Assembly: GCA_902764545.1 (NCBI GenBank) | Contig: CACWWC010000023.1 | Location: forward strand, 1-38,883 | Reading direction: 5' to 3' | DNA from: an uncultured Erysipelotrichaceae bacterium | GTDB taxonomy: Bacteria > Bacillota_I > Bacilli_A > RF39 > UBA660 | DNA length: 38,883 nt | In this document: one piece after another, positions 16,388-24,920 of the stretch | Numbering within the stretch: position 1 is the stretch's first letter | How the letters are laid out: each line of letters starts with the position of its first letter | The notes under the pieces: generated by a model | Seen by the model: the letters and a program-made list of their open reading frames with translations, nothing else | Told to the model about the DNA's origin: nothing | The model's database searches: none | Translations under genes and position numbers: made by a program

Positions 16388-19300
16388 ATGAAGATATATT
16401 TATATTTAAATAAGGAGATAAGTGTATTTAATTTACCTGAAAGCGTTTCTGGTAGTTATAGTTTTGATATTGATGATCAAGAATCTTCAAAGTTAATTAA
16501 TGTTGATGCTAGAGATGGTGCTTGGTTTTTATTTGAAACCAAAGATTGTAAGATAATTGATGGTAATCAAATTGTAAAAGATGCTATGTTGCAAAGCAGT
16601 CATTTTTATGTTATTTCAAGGTATGGAGTTAATTACTTAATATATGTAACAAAAGGTGATGAAAGTGAATTTATAAATACATATAGCTATGTTAATGACT
16701 TTAATATATGTATTGGTCTTGATGGAGCTACTGCATATTATAATTGCCCTTTTATTAATGGAGTCAATCTAAAAGTTTCTTCTCAAAATGGCAGTGCTCC
16801 GGTATTGCAAACAACGTGTGACAATATATATGTTAATGGTTCTCATATTGAAAAAGGTTGCTATTTAAAAAGCGGTGATGAGATAGAATTATATGGTGCT
16901 AAAATTTTATTTTTAAATAAGCTTATAATAGCTATAGCTGATTCAAATGTTTTAAAAATTGATTCAGCTTCTTCAAGACTAGTTCCTGCTTCTATTCATG
17001 GGAATAAAGACTTACAGAATTTAGATGTTCAAGAAAAATCATTATTTAGTGAAGATGATTATTATTCTAAATCTCCAAGACTTAGAAGAATTGTTGAAAA
17101 GAAAAAGATTGAATTGAGTCAACCACCAGCAAGTGAAAAAGCACAAGAAGTTCCATTTATTTTGACTGCTGGTCCTATGATGACTATGGCTATTTCTTCT
17201 GGAGTAATGATGATGGATACAATTACGAAAGTTGCTTCAGGTGCAGTTGATATCAAAGATTCTTATGGACAATTAATATCAGGTGGAACTATGATGTTAT
17301 CATCATTACTTTGGCCTTTACTTACTACTACTTATAACAAAAATCTTGCGAAAAAAAATAAGAAGAAAACCATTGAAAAATATAATAAGTATATAAAAGA
17401 AAAAGAAGAAGAGTTGATGAATGAGTCAAAGCTTCAATCAGAAATTATAAAAGAAAATGTTATATCTTTAGATGTATGTATGGAAAATTTAAAACATAGA
17501 AAATTGAATTTCTGGGATAAAAGAATTGACCAAAATGATTTTCTTGTTGCTCGTATTGGTGTCGGAAATGAAAAACTGAAAGTTGAAATAACTAATCCAG
17601 AAAAAGGTTTTTCTGTTGATGAAGATGAACTTAAGAAAAAGGTGAATGAACTTGTTAAAAAGTATGAATATATAGAAAGTGTTCCTATTGGGTATTCATT
17701 TTATGAAAATCGGATTACCGCTATTATGGGTAATGCTGAAAAGAGTCATACTTTTATAAATAATATAATATTCCAATTACTTACATTTTACAGTTATGAT
17801 GACTTAAAGTTTGTTATATTTACGAACAATCAAAATAAGCATTATTGGAATTATATGAAATATTTAAATCACAATATGACGAATGATAATGCATTTAGAT
17901 TTTTTTCATCGAATGAGGATACTGCTGAAATTGTTGTTGATGTTTTAAATCAGGAAATTGACAATCGTTTAAGTACAATGAATGGAAATGAGCAACAACG
18001 TTTATTTAAACCTTATTATTTTATCATTGTTGATGATTTGGATACTATTAAACGAAAAAATATCGTAGAACGTTTATCTGAAATAAAACCTAATGTTGGC
18101 TTTAGCGCTATTATTTTAGAGAGAAAATTGAGCAAGTTACCAAGTTTATGTAGTAATTTTATTAATTTAGGTGATAAGACATCAGGAATTTTAAAGAACT
18201 CTTATGAAAAGCAGGAACAGCAGCTATTTTCTGATGAGGTAAATCCGAATATTGATATGATGGAAGTTGCAAAAATTCTTGCTAATATACCTATAGAAAT
18301 TTCATCAGGTGAAGGAGCTAGTGGTGATTTACCTGATGCAATTACTTTCTTAGAAATGGCGAAAGTAGGTAAAGTTGAACAATTAAATATATTAAATAGA
18401 TGGAATACTAATGATTCTACTTCAAATTTAAAAGCTGAGGTTGGTGTTGATCCTGATGGTAAATTAATGTATCTTGATTTACATGAAAAGGCACATGGAC
18501 CGCATGGACTTGTTGCTGGTATGACTGGTTCAGGAAAAAGTGAGTTTATCATTACTTGGATTTTGTCATTGTGTATGAATTTTTCTCCTGAAGATGTTGC
18601 TTTTATTCTTATAGACTATAAAGGTGGTGGTCTTGCTTTTGCGTTTGAAAATCAAACTACAGGAGTTAGACTTCCTCATTTAACAGGTACAATAACTAAC
18701 TTGGATAAGGCTGAAATTAATAGAACTCTTGTTAGTATTGATAGTGAAGTTAAAAGAAGACAAAGAATTTTCAATGAGGCAAGGGATAAGTTAGGTGAGA
18801 GTACTATTGATATTTACAAATATCAAGGATTTTTCCATGATGGTAAATTATCTGAACCTTTGCCACATCTATTTATAGTTTGCGATGAGTTTGCTGAGTT
18901 GAAAGCACAACAACCTGATTTTATGGATAATCTGATAAGTGTTGCACGTATAGGTCGTTCTCTGGGTGTTCACTTGATTTTGGCAACACAAAAGCCAAGT
19001 GGTGTCGTTAATGATCAAATTTGGTCAAATACAAAATTTAGGGTCTGCTTAAAAGTTCAGGACGCTAGCGATTCTAATGAAATGTTAAAGAGACCTGATG
19101 CTGCTAGTCTTAAGCAAACTGGTAGGTTCTATTTACAAGTAGGTTATGATGAATATTTTGCTCTTGGACAATCAGGTTGGTGTGGAGCTAAATATTATCC
19201 ATCTGATATAATACAAAAGTCAGTTGACAAGTCAATTAATATTGTTGATGAAAATGGTATAGTTTTGAAGAGCATTCAATCAGGTGCCTCTGCTAAGAAA

Positions 19301-20965
19301 AAGTCTGAAGCAGAAGGTGAACAATTGGCTGCAATCATGAATGAAATTATTAAAGTTGCTAAAGAAAGTAATAGATTTGCAAAAAGATTATGGCTTGAAA
19401 ATATTCCTGAAATTATTACTATTGATAATACAATTAACAAGTATGGAGTTGAACAGGGACCAAATAATTATAATATTCTAATAGGTGAATATGATGCACC
19501 TGAAAAGCAGGAGCAGTACCCTCTTATTTATAACTTCTTATCTGATGGTAATACTAATATAATTAGTACTGATTCATCTGAGAGTGAGGAAGTGTTAAAT
19601 ACTATACTTTACAACATAATGAAAAACTACAAACCAAATGATGTTTCTTTTTACATTATTGATTATGGTTCACAAAACTTTGTTAAATTTAAGAAGGCAC
19701 CTCATTGTGGTGGTGTTGTTACCCCTTCAGATGCTGAGGAGTTTAACAACTTAATAAAATTGATTTCTGATGAACAAAAAAATCGTAAAAAGATTTTGGC
19801 AGATTCAGGACTTGAATATAAAGATTATGTGAAACAAAATCCTGGAAAGATGCCAGTATTATATGTAATATTTAATAATTATGAATCAATTAATGAAGCA
19901 AACCAAGCTTTGTATGATACTATGGGCGAAATGTTAAGAGATTCTGAAAGATATGGAATTATTTATTCATTGACCACTAATTCTTTAGGTGCTATTCCAG
20001 ATCGTATAAGACAGTCAATACCGTTTGCTTTACCTTTAAAATTGAAAGAATTATCTGATTATGGTTATTGCTTTGGTCTACCTGACAAAAAGCAGCCTAA
20101 GGGTAATTTTGGTAGAGGTGTATGTAGAAATGATGTTCTTCATGAATTTCAAACTGCTTTTATTTGTGAAGAGAGGACTGAGCAAAATGGTGTATTACTT
20201 TCTTTATTTGAAGAGTTGAATTCACAAAATATGGAGTCCGCTATTAAAATACCTTCACTTCCTGAACAGATTACACTTGATGAAATTAAAGATAAGATTA
20301 AAGGAGTTAAGAAAATTCCTGTTGGAATTCAGAAAGGTTCTCTTGCTGTTAAGTCGTTTAATCTTACTGTTGATGTTGGTAAAATTGTTTTATCTAATAA
20401 GATGAAGTATCTTAGAGGATTTATCAAAAGTTTTATTGATGAAATTATGTATTTAAATGAAAATATAATTGTTATTGATCCTTGTGAATTTATTCCAGAT
20501 ATTTCAAGTAAAGTTAAGAATTATTTTGCTAGTAATTTTGATGATAGTATTGATAAAGTAATTGATTTTGTTGAAAAACAAAAAGATGTTACAGATAAGA
20601 ATACTGTAATTGTTATTGCATCAGTTGCTAGACTTTTATCAAAATTAGAGGATTCATCAAAGATATCTGACTTATTTAGTAAATGTCGCTCAACTTCTAA
20701 TTCATTTATCGTAGTTGCTGATGAAGTTTCAAAGGTTAAAGATTTGTCATATGAATCATGGTTTAGTGGTATAGATATTAGTCAAGGTGTTTATATTGGC
20801 CCTGGTGTTGATGAACAGAATCTTTTGAAAATAAGTAATTATACAAGAGAGTTATCGGTTCAATTGCCTAGAAATTATGGATACTATATTGCAGAAGGTT
20901 CATACTATGTTATTAAGTTAATAGAATTTGAAAGAGTGGAGGAATCTGAAGATGATGAAGACTAA
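16388..20965 (+). CDS. essC: Type VII secretion ATPase EssC
   Basis: 1525 residues, the normal T7SSb size. The ATG at 16388 lies nine bases after AAAGGGTG; the GTG at 16376 is within that site. Order: FHA-like domains (about residues 1-90 and 100-185), two membrane segments (about 256-282 and 296-315, GPMMTMAISSGVMMM and MMLSSLLWPLL), a linker, then three FtsK/SpoIIIE-type ATPase domains. D1 has Walker A GMTGSGKSE (about 711-719) and Walker B HLFIVCDEFAELK (about 826-838). D2 (about 1020-1260) and D3 (from about 1315) lack a GKS/T loop. The motor energises export of WXG100 partners and effectors. It overlaps esaB by 14 bases. Confidence 0.95.
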   Translation: MKIYLYLNKEISVFNLPESVSGSYSFDIDDQESSKLINVDARDGAWFLFETKDCKIIDGNQIVKDAMLQSSHFYVISRYGVNYLIYVTKGDESEFINTYSYVNDFNICIGLDGATAYYNCPFINGVNLKVSSQNGSAPVLQTTCDNIYVNGSHIEKGCYLKSGDEIELYGAKILFLNKLIIAIADSNVLKIDSASSRLVPASIHGNKDLQNLDVQEKSLFSEDDYYSKSPRLRRIVEKKKIELSQPPASEKAQEVPFILTAGPMMTMAISSGVMMMDTITKVASGAVDIKDSYGQLISGGTMMLSSLLWPLLTTTYNKNLAKKNKKKTIEKYNKYIKEKEEELMNESKLQSEIIKENVISLDVCMENLKHRKLNFWDKRIDQNDFLVARIGVGNEKLKVEITNPEKGFSVDEDELKKKVNELVKKYEYIESVPIGYSFYENRITAIMGNAEKSHTFINNIIFQLLTFYSYDDLKFVIFTNNQNKHYWNYMKYLNHNMTNDNAFRFFSSNEDTAEIVVDVLNQEIDNRLSTMNGNEQQRLFKPYYFIIVDDLDTIKRKNIVERLSEIKPNVGFSAIILERKLSKLPSLCSNFINLGDKTSGILKNSYEKQEQQLFSDEVNPNIDMMEVAKILANIPIEISSGEGASGDLPDAITFLEMAKVGKVEQLNILNRWNTNDSTSNLKAEVGVDPDGKLMYLDLHEKAHGPHGLVAGMTGSGKSEFIITWILSLCMNFSPEDVAFILIDYKGGGLAFAFENQTTGVRLPHLTGTITNLDKAEINRTLVSIDSEVKRRQRIFNEARDKLGESTIDIYKYQGFFHDGKLSEPLPHLFIVCDEFAELKAQQPDFMDNLISVARIGRSLGVHLILATQKPSGVVNDQIWSNTKFRVCLKVQDASDSNEMLKRPDAASLKQTGRFYLQVGYDEYFALGQSGWCGAKYYPSDIIQKSVDKSINIVDENGIVLKSIQSGASAKKKSEAEGEQLAAIMNEIIKVAKESNRFAKRLWLENIPEIITIDNTINKYGVEQGPNNYNILIGEYDAPEKQEQYPLIYNFLSDGNTNIISTDSSESEEVLNTILYNIMKNYKPNDVSFYIIDYGSQNFVKFKKAPHCGGVVTPSDAEEFNNLIKLISDEQKNRKKILADSGLEYKDYVKQNPGKMPVLYVIFNNYESINEANQALYDTMGEMLRDSERYGIIYSLTTNSLGAIPDRIRQSIPFALPLKLKELSDYGYCFGLPDKKQPKGNFGRGVCRNDVLHEFQTAFICEERTEQNGVLLSLFEELNSQNMESAIKIPSLPEQITLDEIKDKIKGVKKIPVGIQKGSLAVKSFNLTVDVGKIVLSNKMKYLRGFIKSFIDEIMYLNENIIVIDPCEFIPDISSKVKNYFASNFDDSIDKVIDFVEKQKDVTDKNTVIVIASVARLLSKLEDSSKISDLFSKCRSTSNSFIVVADEVSKVKDLSYESWFSGIDISQGVYIGPGVDEQNLLKISNYTRELSVQLPRNYGYYIAEGSYYVIKLIEFERVEESEDDED

Positions 20966-21221
20966 GGTAATGATTAAGGCAATCTTCCCTTCAATTGATA
21001 AGGAATATGATATTAAAGTTCCTATTAATGAATTAATGTGGAAAATCAATAAGCTCATTATAAAAGCTATATATGATATGAATGGTATTAACATTGATAT
21101 TAAACAGGATAGTTTTATAATGATTAATAAAAGTACAGGTTCAATTTATGATAATAATACTGCCTTGATTGACACTGATATTAGAAATGGTACGGAAATA
21201 GTTTTTTTAAAAGAGAACTGA
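20952..21221 (+). CDS. esaB: T7SS ubiquitin-like protein EsaB/YukD
   Basis: 89 residues from ATG 20952, nine bases after GGAGG that lies in the essC end. Beta-grasp pattern of YukD/EsaB: KVMIKAIFPSIDKEYDIKVP, a helix (LMWKINKLIIKAIYDM), strands ending in GSIYDNNTALIDTDIRNG and TEIVFLKEN. EsaB is a small cytosolic T7SSb component needed for or regulating secretion. Here it is directly downstream of essC and closes this transcript with a terminator. Confidence 0.85.
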   Translation: MMKTKVMIKAIFPSIDKEYDIKVPINELMWKINKLIIKAIYDMNGINIDIKQDSFIMINKSTGSIYDNNTALIDTDIRNGTEIVFLKEN

Positions 21222-21227
21222 TTTATC

Positions 21228-21258
21228 AAACTAAACGACTTGCTATCGTTTAGTTTTT
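21228..21258 (+). terminator. Intrinsic terminator of essC-esaB
   Basis: Perfect 11-bp stem AAACTAAACGA / TCGTTTAGTTT followed by TT. It separates machinery from substrate genes. Confidence 0.85.
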
Positions 21259-21284
21259 AATTTACACTTACTAAATTATTTTTA

Positions 21285-21313
21285 TTGACTTTTATTTTTT
21301 TCGATGATAGAAT
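21285..21313 (+). promoter_or_regulatory. Strong promoter of the WXG100-like gene
   Basis: TTGACT, 17-base spacer, TAGAAT with TG extension (TGATAGAAT). Leader of about 50 bases. Confidence 0.7.
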
Positions 21314-21370
21314 GTTTATAGATAAGATAAGTAAATCTTATTATGTTATAAAAATTGAAGGAGTGATATA

Positions 21371-22036
21371 GTGAATAAAGAAACGTTATCAATGAACCAA
21401 GCAATTAAAATTATGGTTCAAACAAATCAAATCATGTCTAATTGTAAAGCTAAATTAGAAGAAAAAAATGATGATTTTGTAAAAAGAGTATCTGAGTTAT
21501 GGGAAGATAAAAATGCTGTAGAGTATATGAAAGCTCATAAGAAAATTTTTGAGGATATGATTGATCAACTAAGTCATAATAATGGAATTTTCAGAGATAC
21601 TTTAGCTGGAATTGCTGATGCTTATGCTGCAGCAGGTGGTATGGGTGTAAAAATGACTGAGACAGCTGTTAAATTAACTCCAAATATTCTTGTTGAGGCT
21701 GTTAAGGAATTCTTTGGAGATGGAAATGGAGATGACTTCGGATTTAAAGATCCAGTAACTGGACCTGATAAAGTAATGGAAGCTTTTTCAACATTAAAGA
21801 CTGCTATTAATAATATAATGTCACAAACTATTTCTGAGATTAAGGGAATTAATGCTTTTGGAAACACAGAAGTTCGTAATAATTTAGCTCAGTCAGCTGG
21901 TGAGATTGTTAAGCTTTTCAAAGATAGAATTGAACAAGATGAGAAAATTGTTAAACAACATCTTGATGAAACTGCTTCTAAATACAAAAATCTTGGTTCT
22001 AATGCTGCAACTACTGCAAAAATCTCAAGTAACTAA
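21371..22036 (+). CDS. Long WXG100-like T7SS substrate
   Basis: 221 residues, start GTG 21371 with GAAGGAGTGAT. The N-terminal 90 residues are a helical hairpin like WXG100 proteins with a W-x-D turn (ELW44EDKNAVEYM) in place of W-x-G. A middle segment (about 95-125) is Ala/Gly-rich and then acidic (DGNGDDFG). The C-terminal part (about 135-221) is a second helical hairpin with a turn at GINAFGNTEV. It may be a fused pair of WXG100-like units, since WXG100 proteins usually act as dimers. Its own strong promoter and terminator suggest high expression, as for EsxA. Exported by EssC is inferred from position and fold. Confidence 0.7.
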   Translation: MNKETLSMNQAIKIMVQTNQIMSNCKAKLEEKNDDFVKRVSELWEDKNAVEYMKAHKKIFEDMIDQLSHNNGIFRDTLAGIADAYAAAGGMGVKMTETAVKLTPNILVEAVKEFFGDGNGDDFGFKDPVTGPDKVMEAFSTLKTAINNIMSQTISEIKGINAFGNTEVRNNLAQSAGEIVKLFKDRIEQDEKIVKQHLDETASKYKNLGSNAATTAKISSN

Positions 22037-22052
22037 TATTATTGTATTTTTA

Positions 22053-22080
22053 AAAACAAACATTTGTTGTTTGTTTTTTT
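22053..22080 (+). terminator. Intrinsic terminator of the WXG100-like gene
   Basis: AAAACAAACA / TGTTTGTTTT with TTTGT loop and T run. Confidence 0.85.
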
Positions 22081-22116
22081 GTTGACTTCTTTTTTTGTAA
22101 AATATATGTAGAATAT

Positions 22117-22145
22117 TTGCAAAATCGATAAATACTTGATATGAT
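22117..22145 (+). promoter_or_regulatory. Promoter of the small-protein/GT8 operon
   Basis: TTGCAA, 17-base spacer, TATGAT with TG extension. A second -35-like TTGACT at 22082-22087 follows the terminator but lacks a well-spaced -10. Confidence 0.55.
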
Positions 22146-22174
22146 ATAGTTAGTTGTGGTATGGAGGTGTAAGT

Positions 22175-22411
22175 ATGGATGATAGAGGAAAAGCTGTACA
22201 ACTATATGAAAATTTAAATTCTATAGCTAATAATTTAAATTCAATAAGTACTAATATGGATTATTTAAATGATTCTTTAAAAGAAAACTTTATGATAGAT
22301 GATAAACCAATTTATAATGATGAGATTGATAATTTGAGCTATGATGTCATGGATCTTAAATCTGCTATTTACAATGGTGTTATGAGTGGGTTAAAGAGTA
22401 ATTATCTATAA
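22175..22411 (+). CDS. Small helical T7SS-associated protein
   Basis: 78 residues from ATG 22175 (GGAGGTG upstream). All polar-amphipathic helix with heptad-like spacing (LYENLNSIANNLNSI, MDYLNDSL), then LSYDVMDLKSAI, which contains a Y-x3-D element like the C-terminal T7SS export signal. No Trp. It resembles the short helical partner proteins encoded before T7SS effectors (Lap-like), but no family is recognised. First gene of an operon with the next two helical proteins and the GT8 gene. Confidence 0.6.
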   Translation: MDDRGKAVQLYENLNSIANNLNSISTNMDYLNDSLKENFMIDDKPIYNDEIDNLSYDVMDLKSAIYNGVMSGLKSNYL

Positions 22412-22423
22412 GGGAGTGAATTT

Positions 22424-22987
22424 ATGATAAATATTAATGTATCTAAGTTAAATGATGTAATTAGTGATTATTCTGTTTTGGTCGATAGAATTAAAAAGAA
22501 CAACGATAACATCATAGGTAATTTTTATTTAATGAAAAAAAATTGGAATGATAACAGGATTAATGCTATGTCTTCTAATTTTAATAAAGAAAAGGTTAAG
22601 TATGTTGGATTACAAGAAGATATTGTTAGTCAATTGTATATATATAGATTTATTTCTAGCAAATATGGAGAACTTGGAAATAAAGTAAAATGTAATCTTG
22701 ATGGTAAAGGATTAATTTATTATAAGCTTGATAATATTATAAGTCAGTTGAATACTGTAATGTGGCAGTTTAATAATTTAGGTGATATTTCTTTTTATCC
22801 TAACTCGGCTATTATTTTTGAATACAGAGATGATTTAAAGAATATAATTGATTCTTTTTCTAATATTAGAGATAGAATAAAGAGCAAATTTGATTATGTT
22901 TCGAGCATTGAATCTACTGTTTCGGAAAAACTTAGAGATTTGAAAATTGAAAATATTGTTCTTAACAAGTATGAAAGTGAGGAGTAG
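22424..22987 (+). CDS. WXG100-like helical protein
   Basis: 187 residues; AAGGGAGTG precedes the ATG. Long helices with a W-x-D turn at residue 41 (KKNW41NDNRINAMSSNF), the position used in WXG100 proteins and also in the 221-residue protein upstream. A second region (about 100-170) is again helical. It ends YESEE, a Y-x3-E element at the extreme C terminus, reminiscent of T7SS export signals. Twelve bases after the preceding gene; two bases before the next. Confidence 0.6.
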   Translation: MININVSKLNDVISDYSVLVDRIKKNNDNIIGNFYLMKKNWNDNRINAMSSNFNKEKVKYVGLQEDIVSQLYIYRFISSKYGELGNKVKCNLDGKGLIYYKLDNIISQLNTVMWQFNNLGDISFYPNSAIIFEYRDDLKNIIDSFSNIRDRIKSKFDYVSSIESTVSEKLRDLKIENIVLNKYESEE

Positions 22988-22989
22988 GA

Positions 22990-23307
22990 ATGTTATTATC
23001 TAATGAAATTGGAATGGATGTTTCACAGGTTAGAGTAAATGTGGACAAAATGGTTGATAGTTATAATACTTTGTTGAAACTGGAAGCTTCACTAAAAAGT
23101 TTTAATGAACGATTTGGTTCTTATTATCAATCTAATAATTCAGTTAGACTAAGTAAGAATAATAACTACATTGTTAATTCAATTCACAGTCAATATCTTA
23201 ATTTAAAGAGTTATAAGTTATATACAGAAAAATATATAAAAAAGTATACTACAGTTACAGAAAATGCTGTTACACAATCTAAACAGGTTAATTCTAGATT
23301 AAGTTAG
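22990..23307 (+). CDS. Small WXG100-like helical protein
   Basis: 105 residues, start ATG 22990 with GAGGAG overlapping the previous stop. Two helices (about residues 10-40 and 58-105) joined by a turn FNERFGSYYQS near residues 38-48, where F-G stands in for W-x-G. The second helix is Lys/Tyr-rich. Fold and neighbours suggest a T7SS partner or substrate, not proven. Confidence 0.6.
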   Translation: MLLSNEIGMDVSQVRVNVDKMVDSYNTLLKLEASLKSFNERFGSYYQSNNSVRLSKNNNYIVNSIHSQYLNLKSYKLYTEKYIKKYTTVTENAVTQSKQVNSRLS

Positions 23308-23319
23308 TGTGAGGAATTT

Positions 23320-24900
23320 ATGGTAGTTGTGTATGGTTGTAACAGAGGATGGTACAAATATCTGGTTGTGGGCATATATTCTTTGTTAAAATATAATCCT
23401 TCTGTTGAAAAGATATATATTTTGTGTGAGGATGATAGTATTAATGATATTGATTACTTATCGGAGATTTCGCAAGAATTTAATGTTGAAATGGTTGTGC
23501 AAAATATTGTTCCATTAATTAATAAATATTATAAAGGTGTTTTTAATAATAATACTATTTACACCGACTTTGCTTATGCAAAACTTTTGATTAGTGAAGT
23601 TGTATTGGAAGATAAAGTATTATATCTAGATATTGATACGATTGTAAAGGGTGATATTAGCTCTCTTAGCTGTTTTAACATTGATGATTATTATGCTGCA
23701 GGTGTTAAGGATAATGGCGGTTTCTTAAATGGACACAATGTATCTTTGGGGATTAAGGATAAGTATATGAATACTGGAGTAATGTATCTTAATACTAAGA
23801 AGATAAGAGATGATGAATTAATTCCACGTTTTTTTGATGTAATAAATAGTAAAAATTTAAGATATCCTGATCAAGATGCATTTAATGTAGTGTGCAATGG
23901 AAATATTTTATATTTATCTAGCATGTATAATTTTGCATTTAATGAATTTTTTCAAGTTACTAGACATGTTTTTCATCAAAGACTTAGAAAAATAATTCAT
24001 TATACGGGTAATAAGTTGGATTGGGTTGCGGATAAGTTTTGTGCTGAAGAGTGGTATGTTGAATATGAGGATTTTTATAATAAATTTATTAATCCTAATC
24101 CAAAGAAAAATATTAAAGTTGCTTTTTGTTCAAATAAAAGACTATATAAGTATTTGGCAATAAATATTAACTCATTACTTAAATATAATAATTTGATTGA
24201 GAAAATTTATTTGGTATTAGAAGATGATGATATAGAAGACGTTCCGTATTTACAAGATGTTATTTCTAAGTATGATGTTAACTACGAAGTAATTAATTTT
24301 AGTAAAGTACAGTTCAACTTTTTATCAAAGTCTTGTCAAAACTTGGATACCATTTATTCTAACTTTTGTTTTGCAAAACTATTATTATCAGAATTTACTT
24401 CTGAAGATAAGATAATATATTTAGATATGGATACAATAGTCAGAGGTAATATTTCAATGCTTTGGAATTTTGACCTAAATGATTATTATGCATTAGGAGC
24501 GAGAGATTATGGTGTCTTAGATGAGAATAATCATTATGGTACTTTGCATACTGATTGTAAATACATTAATACTGGTGTGATGGTTCTAAATCTAAAGAAG
24601 TTTAGAAGTGATGATATGGTTACTAAATTATTTAAATACATAAATGAAAATAAACTTGTTTATCCTGATCAAGACGCATTTAATTTAGTGTGCAATAGTA
24701 AGATTGGTTATATTCCTAGTATTTATAATTGTGTTTGGGGAGTTACTAAGGATGTTAGGGATTATGACAAATCTGTTATTTTTCATTTTCCTGGTGAAAA
24801 GTTATATTGGGTGACCGATAGGAAACATTCTGAAGAATATTATGAAGAATATTGTAGTTTTTTAATGGAATATAATATTAGCGATTTAAGTTTTTTATAG
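23320..24900 (+). CDS. Tandem GT8-family glycosyltransferase
   Basis: 526 residues made of two GT8 domains (about residues 1-255 and 264-526) with about the same motif order: start YGCNRGWYKYL / AFCSNKRLYKYL, metal-binding DxD in VLYLDIDTIVKGD / IIYLDMDTIVRGN, the acceptor-side YMNTGVMYLNTKK / YINTGVMVLNLKK, YPDQDAFN-x-VCN in both, and a distal His in IIHYTGNKLDW / IFHFPGEKLYW. Both copies keep the catalytic motifs. GT8 enzymes transfer hexoses from UDP-sugars, and multi-domain GT8 enzymes elongate O-glycans on serine-rich adhesins. It is cytosolic (no signal or membrane segment), in the operon of the helical T7SS proteins and next to a Ser/Gly-rich protein, its likely acceptor. Confidence 0.9.
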   Translation: MVVVYGCNRGWYKYLVVGIYSLLKYNPSVEKIYILCEDDSINDIDYLSEISQEFNVEMVVQNIVPLINKYYKGVFNNNTIYTDFAYAKLLISEVVLEDKVLYLDIDTIVKGDISSLSCFNIDDYYAAGVKDNGGFLNGHNVSLGIKDKYMNTGVMYLNTKKIRDDELIPRFFDVINSKNLRYPDQDAFNVVCNGNILYLSSMYNFAFNEFFQVTRHVFHQRLRKIIHYTGNKLDWVADKFCAEEWYVEYEDFYNKFINPNPKKNIKVAFCSNKRLYKYLAININSLLKYNNLIEKIYLVLEDDDIEDVPYLQDVISKYDVNYEVINFSKVQFNFLSKSCQNLDTIYSNFCFAKLLLSEFTSEDKIIYLDMDTIVRGNISMLWNFDLNDYYALGARDYGVLDENNHYGTLHTDCKYINTGVMVLNLKKFRSDDMVTKLFKYINENKLVYPDQDAFNLVCNSKIGYIPSIYNCVWGVTKDVRDYDKSVIFHFPGEKLYWVTDRKHSEEYYEEYCSFLMEYNISDLSFL

Positions 24901-24920
24901 AATAGAAGAGGAGTTTTATT

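Noticed and set aside
18202-18552. Minus-strand frame of 116 codons
   Set aside because: Lies fully inside essC, lacks a ribosome site and mirrors its codons.
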